Positions 1 through 14,400 of a DNA stretch of 64,000 bases are shown piece by piece (the stretch's first letter is position 1; each line of letters begins with the position of its first letter). The notes under the pieces were generated by a model, which did not search any database, was not told the DNA's origin, and saw only the letters and a program-made list of their open reading frames with translations. The DNA is from Eremophila alpestris peregrina (Eukaryota > Chordata > Aves > Passeriformes > Alaudidae): positions 323,616-387,615 of the forward strand of contig WMCF01000035.1 in NCBI GenBank assembly GCA_009792885.1, given 5' to 3'. The translations under genes and the position numbers were made by a program.

Positions 1-101
1 GAAAAGAAAAGAAAAGAAAAGAAAAGAAAAGAAAAGAAAAGAAAAGAAAAGAAAAGAAAAGAAAAGAAAAGAAAAGAAAAGAAAAGAAAAGAAAAAGAAA
101 A
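1..101. repeat. (GAAAA)n microsatellite
   Basis: About eighteen near-perfect tandem copies of the pentamer GAAAA fill 1-90, followed by a slightly decayed copy and then unique sequence. It lies in what should be SYNPO2L intron 3. The array runs off the left edge, so its full length is unknown. Confidence 0.97.
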
Positions 102-3100
102 GGAGACATTTGTACCTGCATAAGGCTGATCCAAGCTTGAGAAAGTACAGTCCAGACCTGGAGAACTGGGCATGTCACAAAGCCCGTTTAATTCACAACT
201 CCCCATAAACAGAAGGAGAGGCAATGAGAGAGGAGCAAAGCAGTCCCCTTCTGGAGCAGAACCAAAACTCTGAGATGTCCAAGCTCTTTGCTATCAGTCC
301 ACAAGCCTTTTAAAGCCTCTCTTTTGTCTCGTAGGCATTGCTGCTGAAAGCCATGAGGTCACTTTGTCTATTTTTGTCTTCATAGCTTCATCACTGAGCA
401 GTGTGATGGACATTGTCACCTGGCACTTAAACACCCTTATTCTTTCCCCCACCCTGTACTCCCTGTAAGGAGAAACTCCTCTTTTTTATTTTAAAATTAG
501 CAAATATACTCTATATTATCACAGCTTCGGGTTAGAAAGGTGCAAGCTTCAAGCTAGTGTTACCAATGCCTCAATATCCAGTATTTCTGTGCCAAAGAGC
601 CCTTCAAAGAGATGAAACTAACAGTATGCATGTTCAGCATGGAGAGGCAGAAGAAACCTCCACAGGAGGAAAATAACTTTCCATGCTTGAAATTCTCAGA
701 GAGCACTCAGCTCCAGGTAAAGAGGAAGAAAAGAGAGAGCAGAGGCTTTCCTGTGTTTATCAATTTTCTTCCATGTCTGAGGAGAACCAGTTCATGATTC
801 AGATTTCTGTTGTGTACATGACTGAGGAACATTTAACAGAGGAGCATTAGGGTCCTGGATGTCTGCAGTGAAGTTGTTTAGCTGAATTAAAGCACCAGAG
901 GCTGTTACCTACACAGAAAGCATGGCTGTGTCCAGGGAGGGTGACGGAGTGCTTGGAAATCAGGGAATGGTGTTTTGGCAGCACCATTCAGAGCTCCAGC
1001 TTTGGAGACTGAGAGGTGTTGAAAGATGAGATGCTGATAGTGAGGACTGTGGTGGATGGGAGGGAAGGGAGTAGATGGTGCTGGGATTCTGCAAATCTCT
1101 GCAGTTGTGGCTGCTCAGCATCTCTTCACACTTTGGTTAGGTCCTTTCTGTACTCAAGCAATGGCTCCCGTGAGACAATCCCTGAGCCAGGGCTGAGGGA
1201 CACTCCCATGATTCCCCCTCCCAGCAGTCCCATCCTTAGTAATTCTATAGCCTTGGCAGACCATCTCCAGTGTTAGAGAGTCTGGAGAAATGAAGGTCTG
1301 ACCATCCATGCTGAAGTCCAGCAGCCATCACTGCACACCAGGAAGAGAATTCCCACAAGGCAATATTGCTGTATAGAGACCTGTCATGTCTCAAACTGAG
1401 ACTCTTAGGGCAAGAGCAATGAAACTGGTTCAGTCTCTTCTTTGATGAATACTTACACAAATAGGGATTTATGGATACATGTATGTCTCTTTGGGGAAAC
1501 CTTGTAATATTGACACATACCATTGGAATGAAAATACAGCTCTGTCTCTTGTAAGAACATTTAAATGGAATAGATAAAAGAGTAAAGGGAAGAGTTATAA
1601 AACTCTCATAAATTCTGTTGGCATGGTGAATAATTTCTATAGAAAACTTCTTGTTAATTTCTAAAGCACTTATTTCATGTACACACTAAATTCTGTTAGA
1701 AAAAAATCCACAAAAAGGAAAAATTTCTATTAAGCAAAGCCTATGAAAATTTTCCTCTTAACTAAGTTTCACTGAAGTGACATGATTTTTGTTTCTAATT
1801 ACAGTAAAGAGAAGTGTAGAAAGTATAAATCTTTTCAAGAACAGGCCTTATTAAAAGAAAGTATTTTAATGTATGCCCAAGCAAATTACTGAACAAGCAG
1901 GTTTACATGAAATCAGATACTGTTCATGTTCTCTAGGAAACCAAGATTGAATTCTAGAAAAGCCAATACTATAGAAAATAAGGCACTCTGCTACTTCCAG
2001 GGATAAAGAGCCTGTTCCTCTGTGATGAAATGCTACTTGTCAACTGCTTTTTCCAGATGGGGTCACCTCGAATTTTGTTCTTCCAGCTATTTATGTTAGA
2101 CAAAGTCATTTTTCCATGGCTAATGTTGCAAATATCTCAGTAAGTCAGTAGAGGCTACAGACATCTCATACTTTACATACCTGAAGTCCTTTCAAAATAA
2201 GATTTGGATGAGTTATACTGACCTTCTAAGTATTTCCATGCTGAAAGTTTCAACCTTTAAAGCTTTGATCAGTATTTAAATTCCAAACAGTTAAGCAGAG
2301 GAGTATATATTTTTTTAGTTCAAAGTAAAGGTAAAACTCTTGGGATAGAAAATATTTGTCATTCTTGGATATTTGCACACTTCTATCACATAACCTGTGC
2401 ATAATATAAAACAAAGATATGGCTTCAGCTCCAGTTTAGGATAGTACAGACAAATGCTACAGTCCTACTCAAATCTGCAACACTTTAGCATGTATCTGAG
2501 GTTAAATAGTTAAAATACTTGTCAAAGCAGTGTTTCTTCTTAAATGGCTAGTGCCAGTGAGACATTGTCCCACTGCAATCTCCTGGTTTTGGACAAACAG
2601 AAATGGGCTTTTCTGAAGGTGAGTTAACAGCCCAGAGGAAAAAACATGCCCAGTCATTTTGGAGATTTTTGACCATTCTTAGCCACACTGCTATTGGAGA
2701 GCTCTGTTAGGCAGAAAGGGTGTAGAGACATCACTGTGCATGGCTGCAATATCTTAGTCTCATGGTATCCTGCTGGAGACTTGAATAGCTTGTTCATTCC
2801 AAAAAATCTCCCAGCTGGGTGACAGTTTGCCTTTCTTTCTGAGCTGGATGGAAAAGTGTCCTCAGTGCAAAAGGTAGCACACATGGCCACATTTTCTGTG
2901 CTGACAGCTCAGACCTGGGCCCTGAATATTCCCAACATAATCTTCTCCCACAGGAGAGCTTTCTTTTGCCAGGACAGCACCTGTTGAATGCACTGGTGAA
3001 TCTGTCTCATGCAGTTTTAGCCCAATTTCCTAGGAAGGGTTTATGCGGTCAATGCTGCACATCTTTTGATCTTACCCATTTCATGCTAACAGCCTTTGAG

Positions 3101-6100
3101 TCCATTTGCTAACTTTAACAGTCTGAAGTCACAGAGATACAATGCTCCTACAAGTTTACATGGAAATAGGAGGCTCAACAGAGGAGAGAGACCCCACCAT
3201 AGGAAGCAAGAAGCTTGAGTGCAGTCTTAATTAGGCATCAAAAACTGAAGAACACACACATGCTTTCTCATTCTGAATGTGAGAGACAGACCTCAGACAG
3301 ATTTGCATTTACTAGACATGAGAGAATGAGATATCAAATGCAAAATATAAATTAAAAGGATACCAGGATCTGCTAATTCTGCTGCTTACAAAATTGCTTG
3401 ATGTCTGACAGCAGGATACCACTTATTGATCACATCTTTGTGTTTCAGTCTATCCAAAATCTACTCCAGTAATACAGACAAGCATATGCTCACTATCTCA
3501 CTATGTGGACTTGATTAATCCTCTAGCACTTGCCATATAGTCTCATTAACCACTGGATTTTAGTCCTTTTCTGCAACTATTCAAGCTCCTGCTACGTTAA
3601 AAATTCCAGCTTTTCACGAGACAATTGTATACCTTCCATGTGCCATGTCATCTGCCAATTAATACACAGCAATCTTCACTGAATCCCCAGGACACCCATT
3701 GAAAACAGAGTTATTGCTATTTCCTGTACTGCTTGCTAGGCACAACACCCAAGAGAAACAAGCCACATTTACAAAGCTTCACTAGCAGGAATTAGCATCT
3801 GAAAAAGCAGATAGGAAGACAATAGTGGTGTACCTGGGAACGATTTTGTGCTCCTCAGTCCAGGTAACCCCCCTCCCTCCGCTGTGTCCCCCACACACCT
3901 GGGTTTCTCTGGGAAGAAAAACCAGAGAAAAGCTGCAAGGTGTCTCAGCTAGGTTCCAGATCTGAATAATAGCAGTTTTGGGGCTGTGGTGTGCCCCACA
4001 GCACATGCTGCTTGTTCCGTCTAGATGCAGCCAGAGGATAAGATCCACTGACAGGAGAGAAGAGGGTTGGGATTTTTTATCATCTGTCTCCGTGCCAGTC
4101 ATATAACATTGAGGTGGAGAGGACCTTTGATTGACGTTAGTGATTAAAGCTCCGTGGGTGAAAATATAGAGGTAGTCCTGTTAGATTCAGAAGCCCAGTG
4201 AAACACTACTACCAACTTAGCCAGTTAGCTCATCTGACATCATGAACCATTAATAGTTATGTTTTCTGTTCTATTCTTAGCCAATTGTGCGGTCACCTTA
4301 TGGCAGTCCTATTTCATCCATATTTCTCTCATTGGAAAAGTCATGTGGAACTGTATCAGGTATCTTATAGAAGCCAATATATACTGTGTTCACATTATTC
4401 CTTCAGCCATGAAGTCTTATCTTACTGAGCAGGTCAAAGACTCTTTCTACTCTTTATGAATCCATGTTGATTTTAACTGTTCATTTTGCTTTCTGCAAAT
4501 ATGCACAAAAGAACTACTTCATGCACCTAACTGAAGTGAAATTATTTTTTTCTTTACTGTCAGAGCCTCTCTCTATTAGAGGGGTATATTCTTGGTAGTT
4601 TTCTCTTCTCATTAGTCCAAGGTACTTGGCAAGGACTGAGGACCATTCTGATACAAGTTTCATTAATTCCATACATTTGACCTGTAAAGAGCAGCTGACT
4701 CAGCCTTGTCCTTTCAGTACAGTCACTGTATCAAGATATGCTGAATCTACTCGCCCCCATTTCTGCTCCTGTTTCTTTCTGCAAAGAGCAAGATTCTTAG
4801 TTAATGTAAGTGGTAGAGAGTAATGGCAGTAAAGCTTTACACATTTCTCAACGAATTGATGTCCCTTCCTACAATGGGTTTAAGTGAAACTGAATAACAA
4901 GTATTTGCCAGCTTGACAGCTTTCTCCTTCCTAGCTGTAATTTTCTCTCATTTCTATTGAGTAATGGCTGTTGTTTAATCACTTCTTGTCAAAGTCCTTT
5001 TATGCCTCACCCTTTTATGCCTCTCCCTCATCCATCATTATCCCTTTGTCTCCAAACAATTTCAGTGTTGTCCCTGAGCAGACCTGTCCTTACCTTGTCA
5101 GCAGCCTTGTCCCATGTCACTTTCAGAACTGATGGAAACAACTGGGCAGGGAAAGGGATTCCTGTTGTCTGTTTGCATTACAATTTCTTTCAACTTAGAT
5201 TTCAAAACCCTGGAATCTAAAACTACCAGCTTGGTTAAGACAGTGAGGTTATACATACAGCTGTTTCAGTGTGATTATTGCTCTAATCACCTTTGCAATC
5301 TGAACTTTTGGCAAAATTTTGGTTTAGTGCCATTGCTCCCATCAGCCTTACACACCCTAAGTCAGACTAGAAGTGCATGTGCAAGGCCAGACTATGTTAA
5401 CAACATATGGGACAACATAGTCTGAAAAATCCCAATCTGGGGCTCTGCAAGGGCCATGGAAGTGTCAGCTTGGAAGTGAACTCTGATGCTGCTTCACCAG
5501 CAGCAGAATGATGAACAATCTCTGATCATGTCTGAGGAACTGTGACCCAGAGTCAGAGTCCCTGTGCTGACAATAATAACACAGAAGTAATGTCTGAGAA
5601 ACTGATAGTTTAAAAAAAGATACTTCAAATGATATCTTATATAGTAGAAGTACTAGGACAAATTAGAGTATATACCTTTTCATTGCAGGGATCACATAAT
5701 TTTCGTCCATACATCTCACATGCTAAAGATCTTTCCCCTCCCAGAGAATATTATCTGCAGCTAGATTTACCTTGAGCTAACACATGTTCAGCTCAATTCA
5801 TGTCTCTTTCAGGCTCTGGGGCAGCAGGATTGCAGTGGGGTACAAAGGTGGAGCAGAACAGAGCTCTATCAGCCTTACTTTCAGTGCTGCAACCCACAAC
5901 ATCCTCATTGAAATGCTGGACAAGAGTGATGCCTGAGGGAACAATGCTGGAGGTCTCCAGTAAGAATACCTGAGAAAGATGGCAAGTTACTTGTGACAAT
6001 TATGAGATGACTCAAAAAAGAAGGAAAAATTAATCCCTGCTAGCCAGGACAGACAACAGTAGTTTATAATCTGGCTTCTGCCTCATTGATGTATGAGCCT

Positions 6101-9100
6101 GAAAATATCAAGTCTGCTTTCCGCAGAAGGACTGCTTTCAGCTGAAGAAATAAGATCAGATGTTGTACTCAAGCCTAAAGGTGGAGAAAGAGCACTCTAG
6201 ATGCCTGGTGTTTATCTCACTGTAGGCTTTCATAAATGCCTTCCAACTGGCAGAAAATTCAGAGCTGAATGACAGTGATTAAGTGGGGTTTCTTAAACAA
6301 ACACATACAAGCAGACTGCTACTGCAGTGTATGGAAGCTGATTTCCCAAGCGGAAGCAATTTCCAGTTTCATGTGTGCTGAAATGAGATCGGTCTCTCCA
6401 TCTGTGATTCAACCATGGAAGCTGTTGTCCTTGTTTTCCAAATGGATGGCTGCTCATTGAGTGGCAAAGGCCAAGGGTGATTCAGCATGGCTTCACACTG
6501 CTAGGAACAGACTTCTCTAAGATTAGTAGTTCCGGCAATTAATTTCAATCTCCTGGTCTAAGCAGAATGCTTTTCTATTTTCCTTTAAGGCATGTAGGAT
6601 GTAGAAGTAGTAGGCTACTATCCTAAACTTACTGGTCTCCTAGACTGCAGTGAGTAACAAAACTAGTAAGTTAGTCTAACAGTCACATAACTGTGATCAT
6701 TAGAGTTACAACTGTAAAGCTGAAAGCCAAATAACAAATGTGGTGCAGTAACTTTAAACTGCCATTCAGATACTTCATCTTGTTCACAGCCCCTGTGGCC
6801 TATACCAGTTGTTACAGGCTGAGAGATGGCTTGCTTTACTCACTCTCTCTGCAGAGAAATGTGACTGCAGTCACTCTTGGAAGAAGTAATCTCTATGACC
6901 TGCCGATGAATAGGCCACTTATTTATAAGCATCCTATCTTTTCAAGTGATGCTGCTGTACATCCGCTTTAAACAAGAAGGATTTCCTTTTCTGATATGGA
7001 ATGTAGTAACTTCAATGACTCTGCACAGGCAGCCAGGCCCATATAAAGCAGAGGAGGAAATTTCCCCACCCAGTTTTCCCTCCCTTCTTCTACCATACAT
7101 GGAGAGGCTCTTGAATCCTAGGAACTAAAAATAGTCCAGCAGATAAGTTTAAATTAAGATATTTTGAAGCACTTCTTACACTGACACAGTGTGATAGCAA
7201 GTTAGGAATAGACTGCTGTCCTGGTATGTCCGTCTTGTTTCCAGGTGAGAGAAAGGCTGAGCTTTTGGTCTTGTGAGATGATTTAGGATGGGGTTGAAGA
7301 TACAGTGCACCTCAGAGAGCACAGATGGCTGAGAAGTAACCCTGGCTACAGATGCATCCCAAGCCTCTGAAGGTGGGGTGAGAAGAGAAGGACACTGTGG
7401 AACCTATGGGGAACCAAAAAACCTCACTTGCAATTACTTGTGACAACTATAGTCTGACTCTCCCTGCCACAAGCTCGTGCTTTCTGCTAACCTCCTGAAA
7501 CTGATTTAGATTGTTTCATTCGTATTTTCTGTCTTTCTTCCTTTTCTTCTGCACTGTGCAAGTTGCACATAAATCATCTCAGGAAGGGACTTAGCTTGGC
7601 CCTTTACATGATGGCAAACCTAAAGATCTCCAGTTTCCCCAGAGATTAATCACCTCTCTAAAAAGAGCAATTTACAGTTTTAATGGGAAAGAAAAAATTC
7701 ATACTTTTGTTTCTACAGATTAGGCAAAATACCAGCTGTTCACAAATATGACTGTTGGATAGTTCATGTAAAATATAGCAGAGTCTCTGTTTACTGGCTG
7801 CTCTCTTACCCCACTGAGCAAAACACCAGGGTGCATAGAAGCCACTGAGTAGTGATGCAGACCGAAGTTTGTTACTTGTAGGGCAACTTCCCCTGCATTT
7901 GGGGGATGTATGGCTCCCCACAGTGCCCCAGTAGTCTGCACCAGTAATGCTCTGAGTGGGTTTTAAGCAGGCACATCCAAGTCATGTGTCCTGTGGAGAA
8001 CTGGGATGATGTACATGCTTATCCCACAGATTGACAAACATGAGCCAATACCAACGTGCAAATAAAGCATGAACTTTGGAAGGAGAGAGGCCCAAACCTC
8101 ACTGCAGGGGCTGTTGGCTCTCTAAGGAGCTCTGAGACCTTGTGTCTTTGCTGGGGAAGAAAAAGCACAGCTGAGCAGCTGATGACATGCAGGACATCAT
8201 AATGTGGCACCATCAGCTGCTGCCACATGGTGATCCTGGGCTGTTGGTACTTATCACCACACTGAGTTCTGCTCCTGGAGTCAAAGCCTTGCTTACAGTA
8301 AATAAGGGAGCTCCATTTGCTCCCATGTTACTGTGATGCAGAGCAGGTGTCAAACAGCAGCATCACCTCCAGCAATTACCATGTGATTTATGTCCTCTAA
8401 GCAAAAGCAGTTGTACTTCCCAAGTGTTGTTGGAGTTATGGCAAAAAAAAATACATGTACTGGAGAAATGTTCATCAGATGAAAATTAAGAGAAAATTTC
8501 TCAGTGACAACCAGAACATAGAGACTGATTGCCTATCCTGGTACAACCAGGAAAGATGGTAAGGGAATATGGAAAGCTCTTCCTCATTTAATTGATGATC
8601 TTGAGGACAATATATAGTCAGCACAGATCAGATTTTCTAACATCATCAGAAACAAAGGAAAATCACAGAGGAAAGGGGAGACAGGGGAGCTGAGTCCACT
8701 TGCCTGTGATCTGGAAAGCTCAGAACTCTGGAGCACACACAATGAGGACAAAATTCTACAAAAGTTCTAGAGATAGGAAATAAAGAACAAAGCTACAGAA
8801 AACCCAAGAGCTGACAGCAGTAGCAGTGTTACTGAGATCTTTGCAGGGCAGTGAAGAATGTCAGTTGCTACTCTTGGTGGTGTGCAAAAGAATTACTATG
8901 TATGTGAGTTACCATCCCTGGCAGAGTAACTCCTACAGGACACCCATGGCCAAACATAAACCAAAAAGAGGGTGAGCAGTGAAGGAGTAATAGGAGAACA
9001 AAATATTACCTCAGTCTTCAGTGCTTCTGGGAACCCTAACTCCAGCTGGCAATATTGTTGCATCATCTCCTGCCATGGGATATTATCTTGCCATCTGAAA

Positions 9101-10808
9101 TGCCCTGAATTAAATACATAGCTTTTCTGGGATCCCTCTGCACTGATGCTGTCCATGGAAATAAGTCCTGATGTAAAGCAATTGCTCTTCTACTACTAGG
9201 ACTATCAGGTGGCAGGGAGCAGCTGAACATTCCTTTCTCAACATTCACCTCATGCTTGTACATTATTCAAAGGGGGAAAAATAGCTTCATCTTTAGGGAG
9301 GCTGAAATTGCTGATTTCTCTCCTGTCCTAGGGAAAATGAGAGCTGAAGAGTAGGAAGAATTAGAACAAGGCATCAGGTCAGGTCCACTGCTCAGCAGAG
9401 CAAGACATAAGGGACCCAACTGAGCCTCCCCTCTTAACACTGGAAAGAGCAGCAGGACAATGGCCTGTCTGAAGGAAACACCTAGGTTTGAAAGTTCCCT
9501 CTTATAGGACTCCTTAGCAGAACAGATAAAAGAATATTTAGCCCAAGGAAAAGAGAAAAGTGAAGTTTAATAATTGCCTTGCAGTATTATCTGTCCTGGC
9601 TAAAATGTCTAGCATTTGAGGCAGAGGATCAGAAGTTAGAATCCACATGTTTTCTTTCTGATTCAGTCTAATAACTTTTCTGCATATCTGTTTTTCATTC
9701 TGTCACTTTTTAAAAGTGACTTTTAAAAACCTATTTCCAGGCTCAGAGAAATGTAAAATAGTCATTTTATACTACACACTGAGGTACATATATGAAAATA
9801 AGTTTATTATTACCTTGTTTTTAATATTACTAGATAGATCACAACTGTGAAATCACATAACACTTTGTTCAGCCCTCATGTTTGGGCTTGAAATACTCCA
9901 TGTGTAGCAGAAACCAGGAAAGATTTCACAATTAAGGTCACTTCAGGTCTATCGCCCATATACTACACTATATTTTTAGTACTTTATTCCACATGGAAAG
10001 GTCTTGACTCTCAGGGGTGGCACTACAAGGAACCGTTTCAAGAGCTGATTTACCACCTCCTGCCTGTCCTTGCTGGCAACCCTCCGCTGCCAACACCTGA
10101 AAAATTATTAATTCTACCTGAACTCACCAGCTGCTGCCAGACATGGGCATCCTTGCTGGAGTGAGTGCCTGCAGGGAAAGCTGATGTAGAAGAGTCCCTC
10201 CCTGAGCTGGACAGGGTGAGAGAAATTAATCAGTTGCTGACAAGACTTTTGTGGCTGTGTTGTCTGCAAATTATCTCTCATCATCCTTAATTGTGTAATA
10301 CTGCATGCTTCTGTGCCCATGGAGAGCTGAACTGAACTGAGGGCTCTTTGGGAGCCTCTTGAAATGAGTGTTCTGTGCTTAGCCCACAGGTAGCTAAGGA
10401 GCAAACTGAGCTGCCATAATATCTCTGGAAAGCCAAGGGAAATTTAACCTCCAAGTTCTTTCCTGACATTATCATGTCACCTGAGTGTTCATAGCCCAAA
10501 GTGTTGAGGAAACCAATGAAATCCATCACTTTTCCAGCACACAGAGGTACTAGAGCATTTCTGGTTGAATGGCTGCAGCCTCAGTGAGTCCCACAGCCCT
10601 GACCTTTCTCTCATCTGTTTCTTAGGTGAGGTAGACTCCAGTGCCAAAGCTGCAGCAGGAAGCCCTGGTCTCTGCAGGTCTGATTTGACTGGTGCTCCTT
10701 TGTAAGCTAGAGGAGCTAACCCACCTAACATTTACAGGAATCAGGCTGTTGGAAGGAGAATCCAGCACAAGGAAAAGGCATGGGTGGATGGCACTTTAGA
10801 AGACTTAC
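102..10808 (-). other. SYNPO2L: SYNPO2L intron 3, part (no exon found)
   Basis: The stretch downstream of the SYNPO2L exon 3 donor has only short open frames that resemble no protein I know. The large final exon of SYNPO2L, expected on the minus strand, is not here: no long minus frame exists and none resembles the conserved region that follows exon 3 in other vertebrates. No clear CR1 tail or tRNA was seen. One pair of overlapping palindromes is listed separately. Confidence 0.6.
9702..9729. repeat. overlapping perfect palindromes
   Basis: A 9-1-9 palindrome at 9702-9720 (GTCACTTTT, T, AAAAGTGAC) overlaps an 11-1-11 palindrome at 9707-9729 (TTTTTAAAAGT, G, ACTTTTAAAAA). Both are perfect. 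It is an AT-rich cruciform-capable site with no assigned function. Confidence 0.9.
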
Positions 10809-11470
10809 TGGCCTGCTTGGCTTTCTCTGTATACGTGGTGGTTAGGTCTTCATCAATCGGATGTTCCACTGGCCCCACCATGGGGATGAGATGGCGTTCC
10901 GCTCGGATAGCCTTGGTGGCATGGGGCAGGAGCATTGCCTCTGGAGAAGGCTCCCGTCCCTCTGCTGACGGTGGCCGCAGCTGTCCCTCGCTGTCTGAGA
11001 ACGGCGTGTCTGTGCGACTGCCGGGCAGGCAGACGATCTCCCTCTTGGCCACCCCGCTGGAGCTGGCCGGCTCTGTCCCCCCCTGCGCGGCAGCCTCCGG
11101 CGTGCTCTCGTAGCCGCTCTGCTCGGACAGGGACACCTCGTCCTGAGGTGCGTCCGCCCTGCTGCTGGTGCTGTCAGGCGGGGAGCGGGGGCTCTTCTTG
11201 CGAGCCCGCCGGTGCTTCTCCTGCGCCACGTTGTCAGCGTCGCTGTCTGTCTCACCATAGTAGGCCTCGCTGTCCGGTGGGGACGTGAGGCTCTCCAGGT
11301 GCCTCTGTGACCTCCATGGCTGTGAGGGCTGTGCGGTGGCCGGGGCTCCTGCTGGTTCAGAGCTGAGTAATTGTGTCGAGGGGCTGGGCACGGATGGTGG
11401 AGAGAGCACTCGCTGCCCTGGAGAAGGGGAACGCTGGAGCCGCGGGCCAGTCTGGTCCCCACCAACCATC
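10809..11470 (-). CDS. SYNPO2L: SYNPO2L exon 3
   Basis: A 662-nt exon. The acceptor is a pyrimidine-rich tract ending in CCCCACAG before 11470, and the donor after 10809 reads GTAAGT. It enters in phase 2 and leaves in phase 1. It is GC-rich against AT-rich introns and codes for a low-complexity Ser/Pro/acidic region with SPPDSEAYYGETDSDAD. It ends inside the conserved TTTYTEKAKQA stretch, the same exon end as in mammals. The in-frame ATG at 11469 could act as an internal start in a shorter isoform, but nothing here proves it. Confidence 0.93.
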
Positions 11471-14400
11471 CTGTGGGGAGAAGGAAAAGTGGTGAGTGAG
11501 GTCTGGTTTGTGTAGCTGAACTGGAAAGGAAACCCTGGTGTGAGAGAGGGCTATGGATTGGGAGAGTGTTACAGATGTTTTCCAGGTGGTACAGACACCT
11601 GAAGTGTAGACACCAAGGACAGACTTTTCCCTGACATCATCTACACACTCTCATTCTGATTTTCTTCTTCACAGCTCTATGGAAACTCAAAAATCAAGAA
11701 TGCCCTAAAACAATAAAAAATCTACCAAGCTCAATCAGCTCCCCAGGCATTTCTCCTGGAGAGATGAATTCCTGCACAGCAAGCGTTCCCCAGGACAGTG
11801 AGACCTACCCTTCAGCCTGCAGCTTGTCAGCAGAAATCTGCTGGTGCTCAGCTACCACGCTGCACTCCAGCTGCTCCTGCAGCTGAGGCTGTGTCAGATC
11901 TGCAGATCCTGGCACCTCCAGACTGCTTTAGTTCAGACTGGGCTCCCAAGAAATCAGTGCTATTTGTTTGCTCTGACCTCTACATGGGAGTAGACAGCAA
12001 ATAGGATATAAAGGCCCAAGTGTTTTTTGGGGATAAGACTATGGTATCCAGTGGTAGACCACTCTAATATTTAGCTTGCTCACTGTGGGACTGCTTCACA
12101 AGCTAATTATCAGTACCTAGGTTTTGATGACCATATGCAGTCATGCTGGCCAGCCCAATCCATGGTGGCATTTGCCTCTGGCTTAGACATAGCAATTTCA
12201 AGCCTCTAAGACATCTGGAAGGGTGACTGGAGTAGGTGCCAGGCAGACTGGGGCAGTCAACCCTACTGCTGGCTTCCAGAGGGAGGGAGAATTGGATGTG
12301 CTGACAGGAAAAGAGCCTGTTCTGTCTTCCCTCTCCTCAAGACTGAGTCTAGATTTCAATGGCAGTTTGACTCCAGCCCACAGATGGAGCTGGGAACTTG
12401 TTCCTTCTCTTGTCAGATTCACCAGGGCTTATAAGAACTATGAAGGAGTCCTAAGTATTTGCCTTCTGAACACGCACGCCATGAGGCCAGGCAGACAGCA
12501 TTGCCTCTGTAAAGCTGTGGAATCATGACTTGGATCCCAATTCTAAACTATGAAAAATTTATATTTATGTCAAATGCAAACTTTTGTGGAAGCTAGGGGT
12601 GGGAGAATTTCTCTCGCAGTTTATTTTTTTAATACTATTTGTCATTATGAAATCTCACTGGGGAGCAACCTCAGCATTCCAAAAGCAAAACAGAAAAGCC
12701 CCTCCTCTTCTTTAAACTCTTGGCCAGGTAACTGAAAAGCATAACTGCTTGTAAGCCAGTTTCTCTTGTTCTGTACTGTCAGGTCAGTGTCTCTCCCCTC
12801 CTCTTTTTCTATAATACATATATTCCAGAGTCATCCAGCTACCTGTCCTTTCAGAGCAAGAACAATTGGTGTTTTCTCTGGGAAGGTAAAGATGAAGTGG
12901 GAATAGATATGTGATCAAGAAAGCAACATTTGATGATTTCTCCACTACTCCAAATGAAGCCAACTGATTATATTATTTCCAAACCATCCAGTGTTGGCTC
13001 CATCCAGAGGGCTGTGGGAAGCCTGCCTTTGTCACTTTGTTAATTCAAAATATGCTGATTTTGAATGATTAGGATTTGCCCAGGCACCTGTTGGCTGCAG
13101 ATAGACTCCAATGGTGTGAGATAAGGCCTTGGCAAGGGACCAGGAGCTATTCTGGACACCTTGTGTAGAACTTACTCATCCCACTTAATCACAGCTAGGG
13201 TATAGAGTGAGCACATCAGAAGGCACCAGCACTTTCTCTGAAGCCAAGGGGAAAATCGTACATGCTCAGGCTTTCCTTCTCTGAGCACTATCCACCTCTG
13301 GTCACCACTGCTCACCTCTGCCCCTGCTTTACAGATGACAGCAACCAGCGTGGCTGTCCCTCCCCACTGCTCACAGTGCTCTCTGTCTTTTCAGGACTGT
13401 AGAAGATCACATCTCCCAGCCCCCTTCATCAGGGTCTGATTTTCTGAGGGTGACTTCTTTTAGGCAGTAGAGTGGACTAGCCAGGACCTCACAGAGCTTT
13501 GCTGCCTTCACCTTTATAGGATTATTCATTTATAGCTTGGGCTGCATTCAGCATGCACTGACGCACTGGGTTAACTTAGCACAGGGAGGATGAGCAATGT
13601 TACTGGGACTGGTTTTTGTCCATCAATTTGAGCCTGATCTCCAGTGTTCTCCTGATCTAGAGACTGGCACAGATATTTCTTCCCATAAAAAGGGGGCTTA
13701 GCCACACACCTCTAATCTTTGTGGGCATCAGTATGCAGACTGTTGGACTACAACAGCCCACTGTAAGACAGGGCAAAACATTGAGATGTCCACATGTTAG
13801 CAATGTTAGGACATGGATAAGTCCTCCTAGAACACCTTACAGTATGGTGAAACCAAAGGCTTCCTGCCTGCCTTTTTTCTGCTGGGTGTGGACAGGTGCT
13901 GTACTGGATGAAGCCACCCTCCTGCCTGCCCTGTCACACACTGGCACTTGGGAGCAGGTTACCTTTTCACACGGATGTTGAGCATGCCGTTGGAGGAATC
14001 GATGATCTGCATGGCATTAGCATGGGACAGGCCAGCACAAGACTTCCCATTGATAGAGACTAGAACATCATTTTCCCACAGGCCTCCACGGCACGCTTTG
14101 CTTCTCTTTCGAATCTGGAAAAGCAGGAGAGAGGAGAAGGATGAAGGGAAGAACAGCAGGCGTTTAGTTCAGTTGCTTGTCTCTTGCTGGCCCTTCTATT
14201 GCTCCATTCCTCACAGAATAAAATAAGGCCTAAGACTACTGTGCTGACAGAGTACTAATCCTCTTGGATGAGCCCTGGTTGTGCCTTTTGGTCTCTGTAT
14301 TCCTGTTAATTGCAAGAATCACTCTGCTGAGCATAGGCCTGACCAAATCACCAACCCTGTTCAAGTTCTTCAGTGCAGATGAAAGACTCAATATCTTTCT

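Noticed and set aside
102..10808. SYNPO2L last exon within the left part of the window
   Set aside because: No minus-strand frame there is long enough or resembles the conserved C-terminal region.
10842..11465. Second long minus-strand frame in SYNPO2L exon 3 and plus-strand frames opposite it
   Set aside because: They are shadows of a GC-rich exon. Only the frame with SEAYYGETDSDAD continues properly from exon 2.
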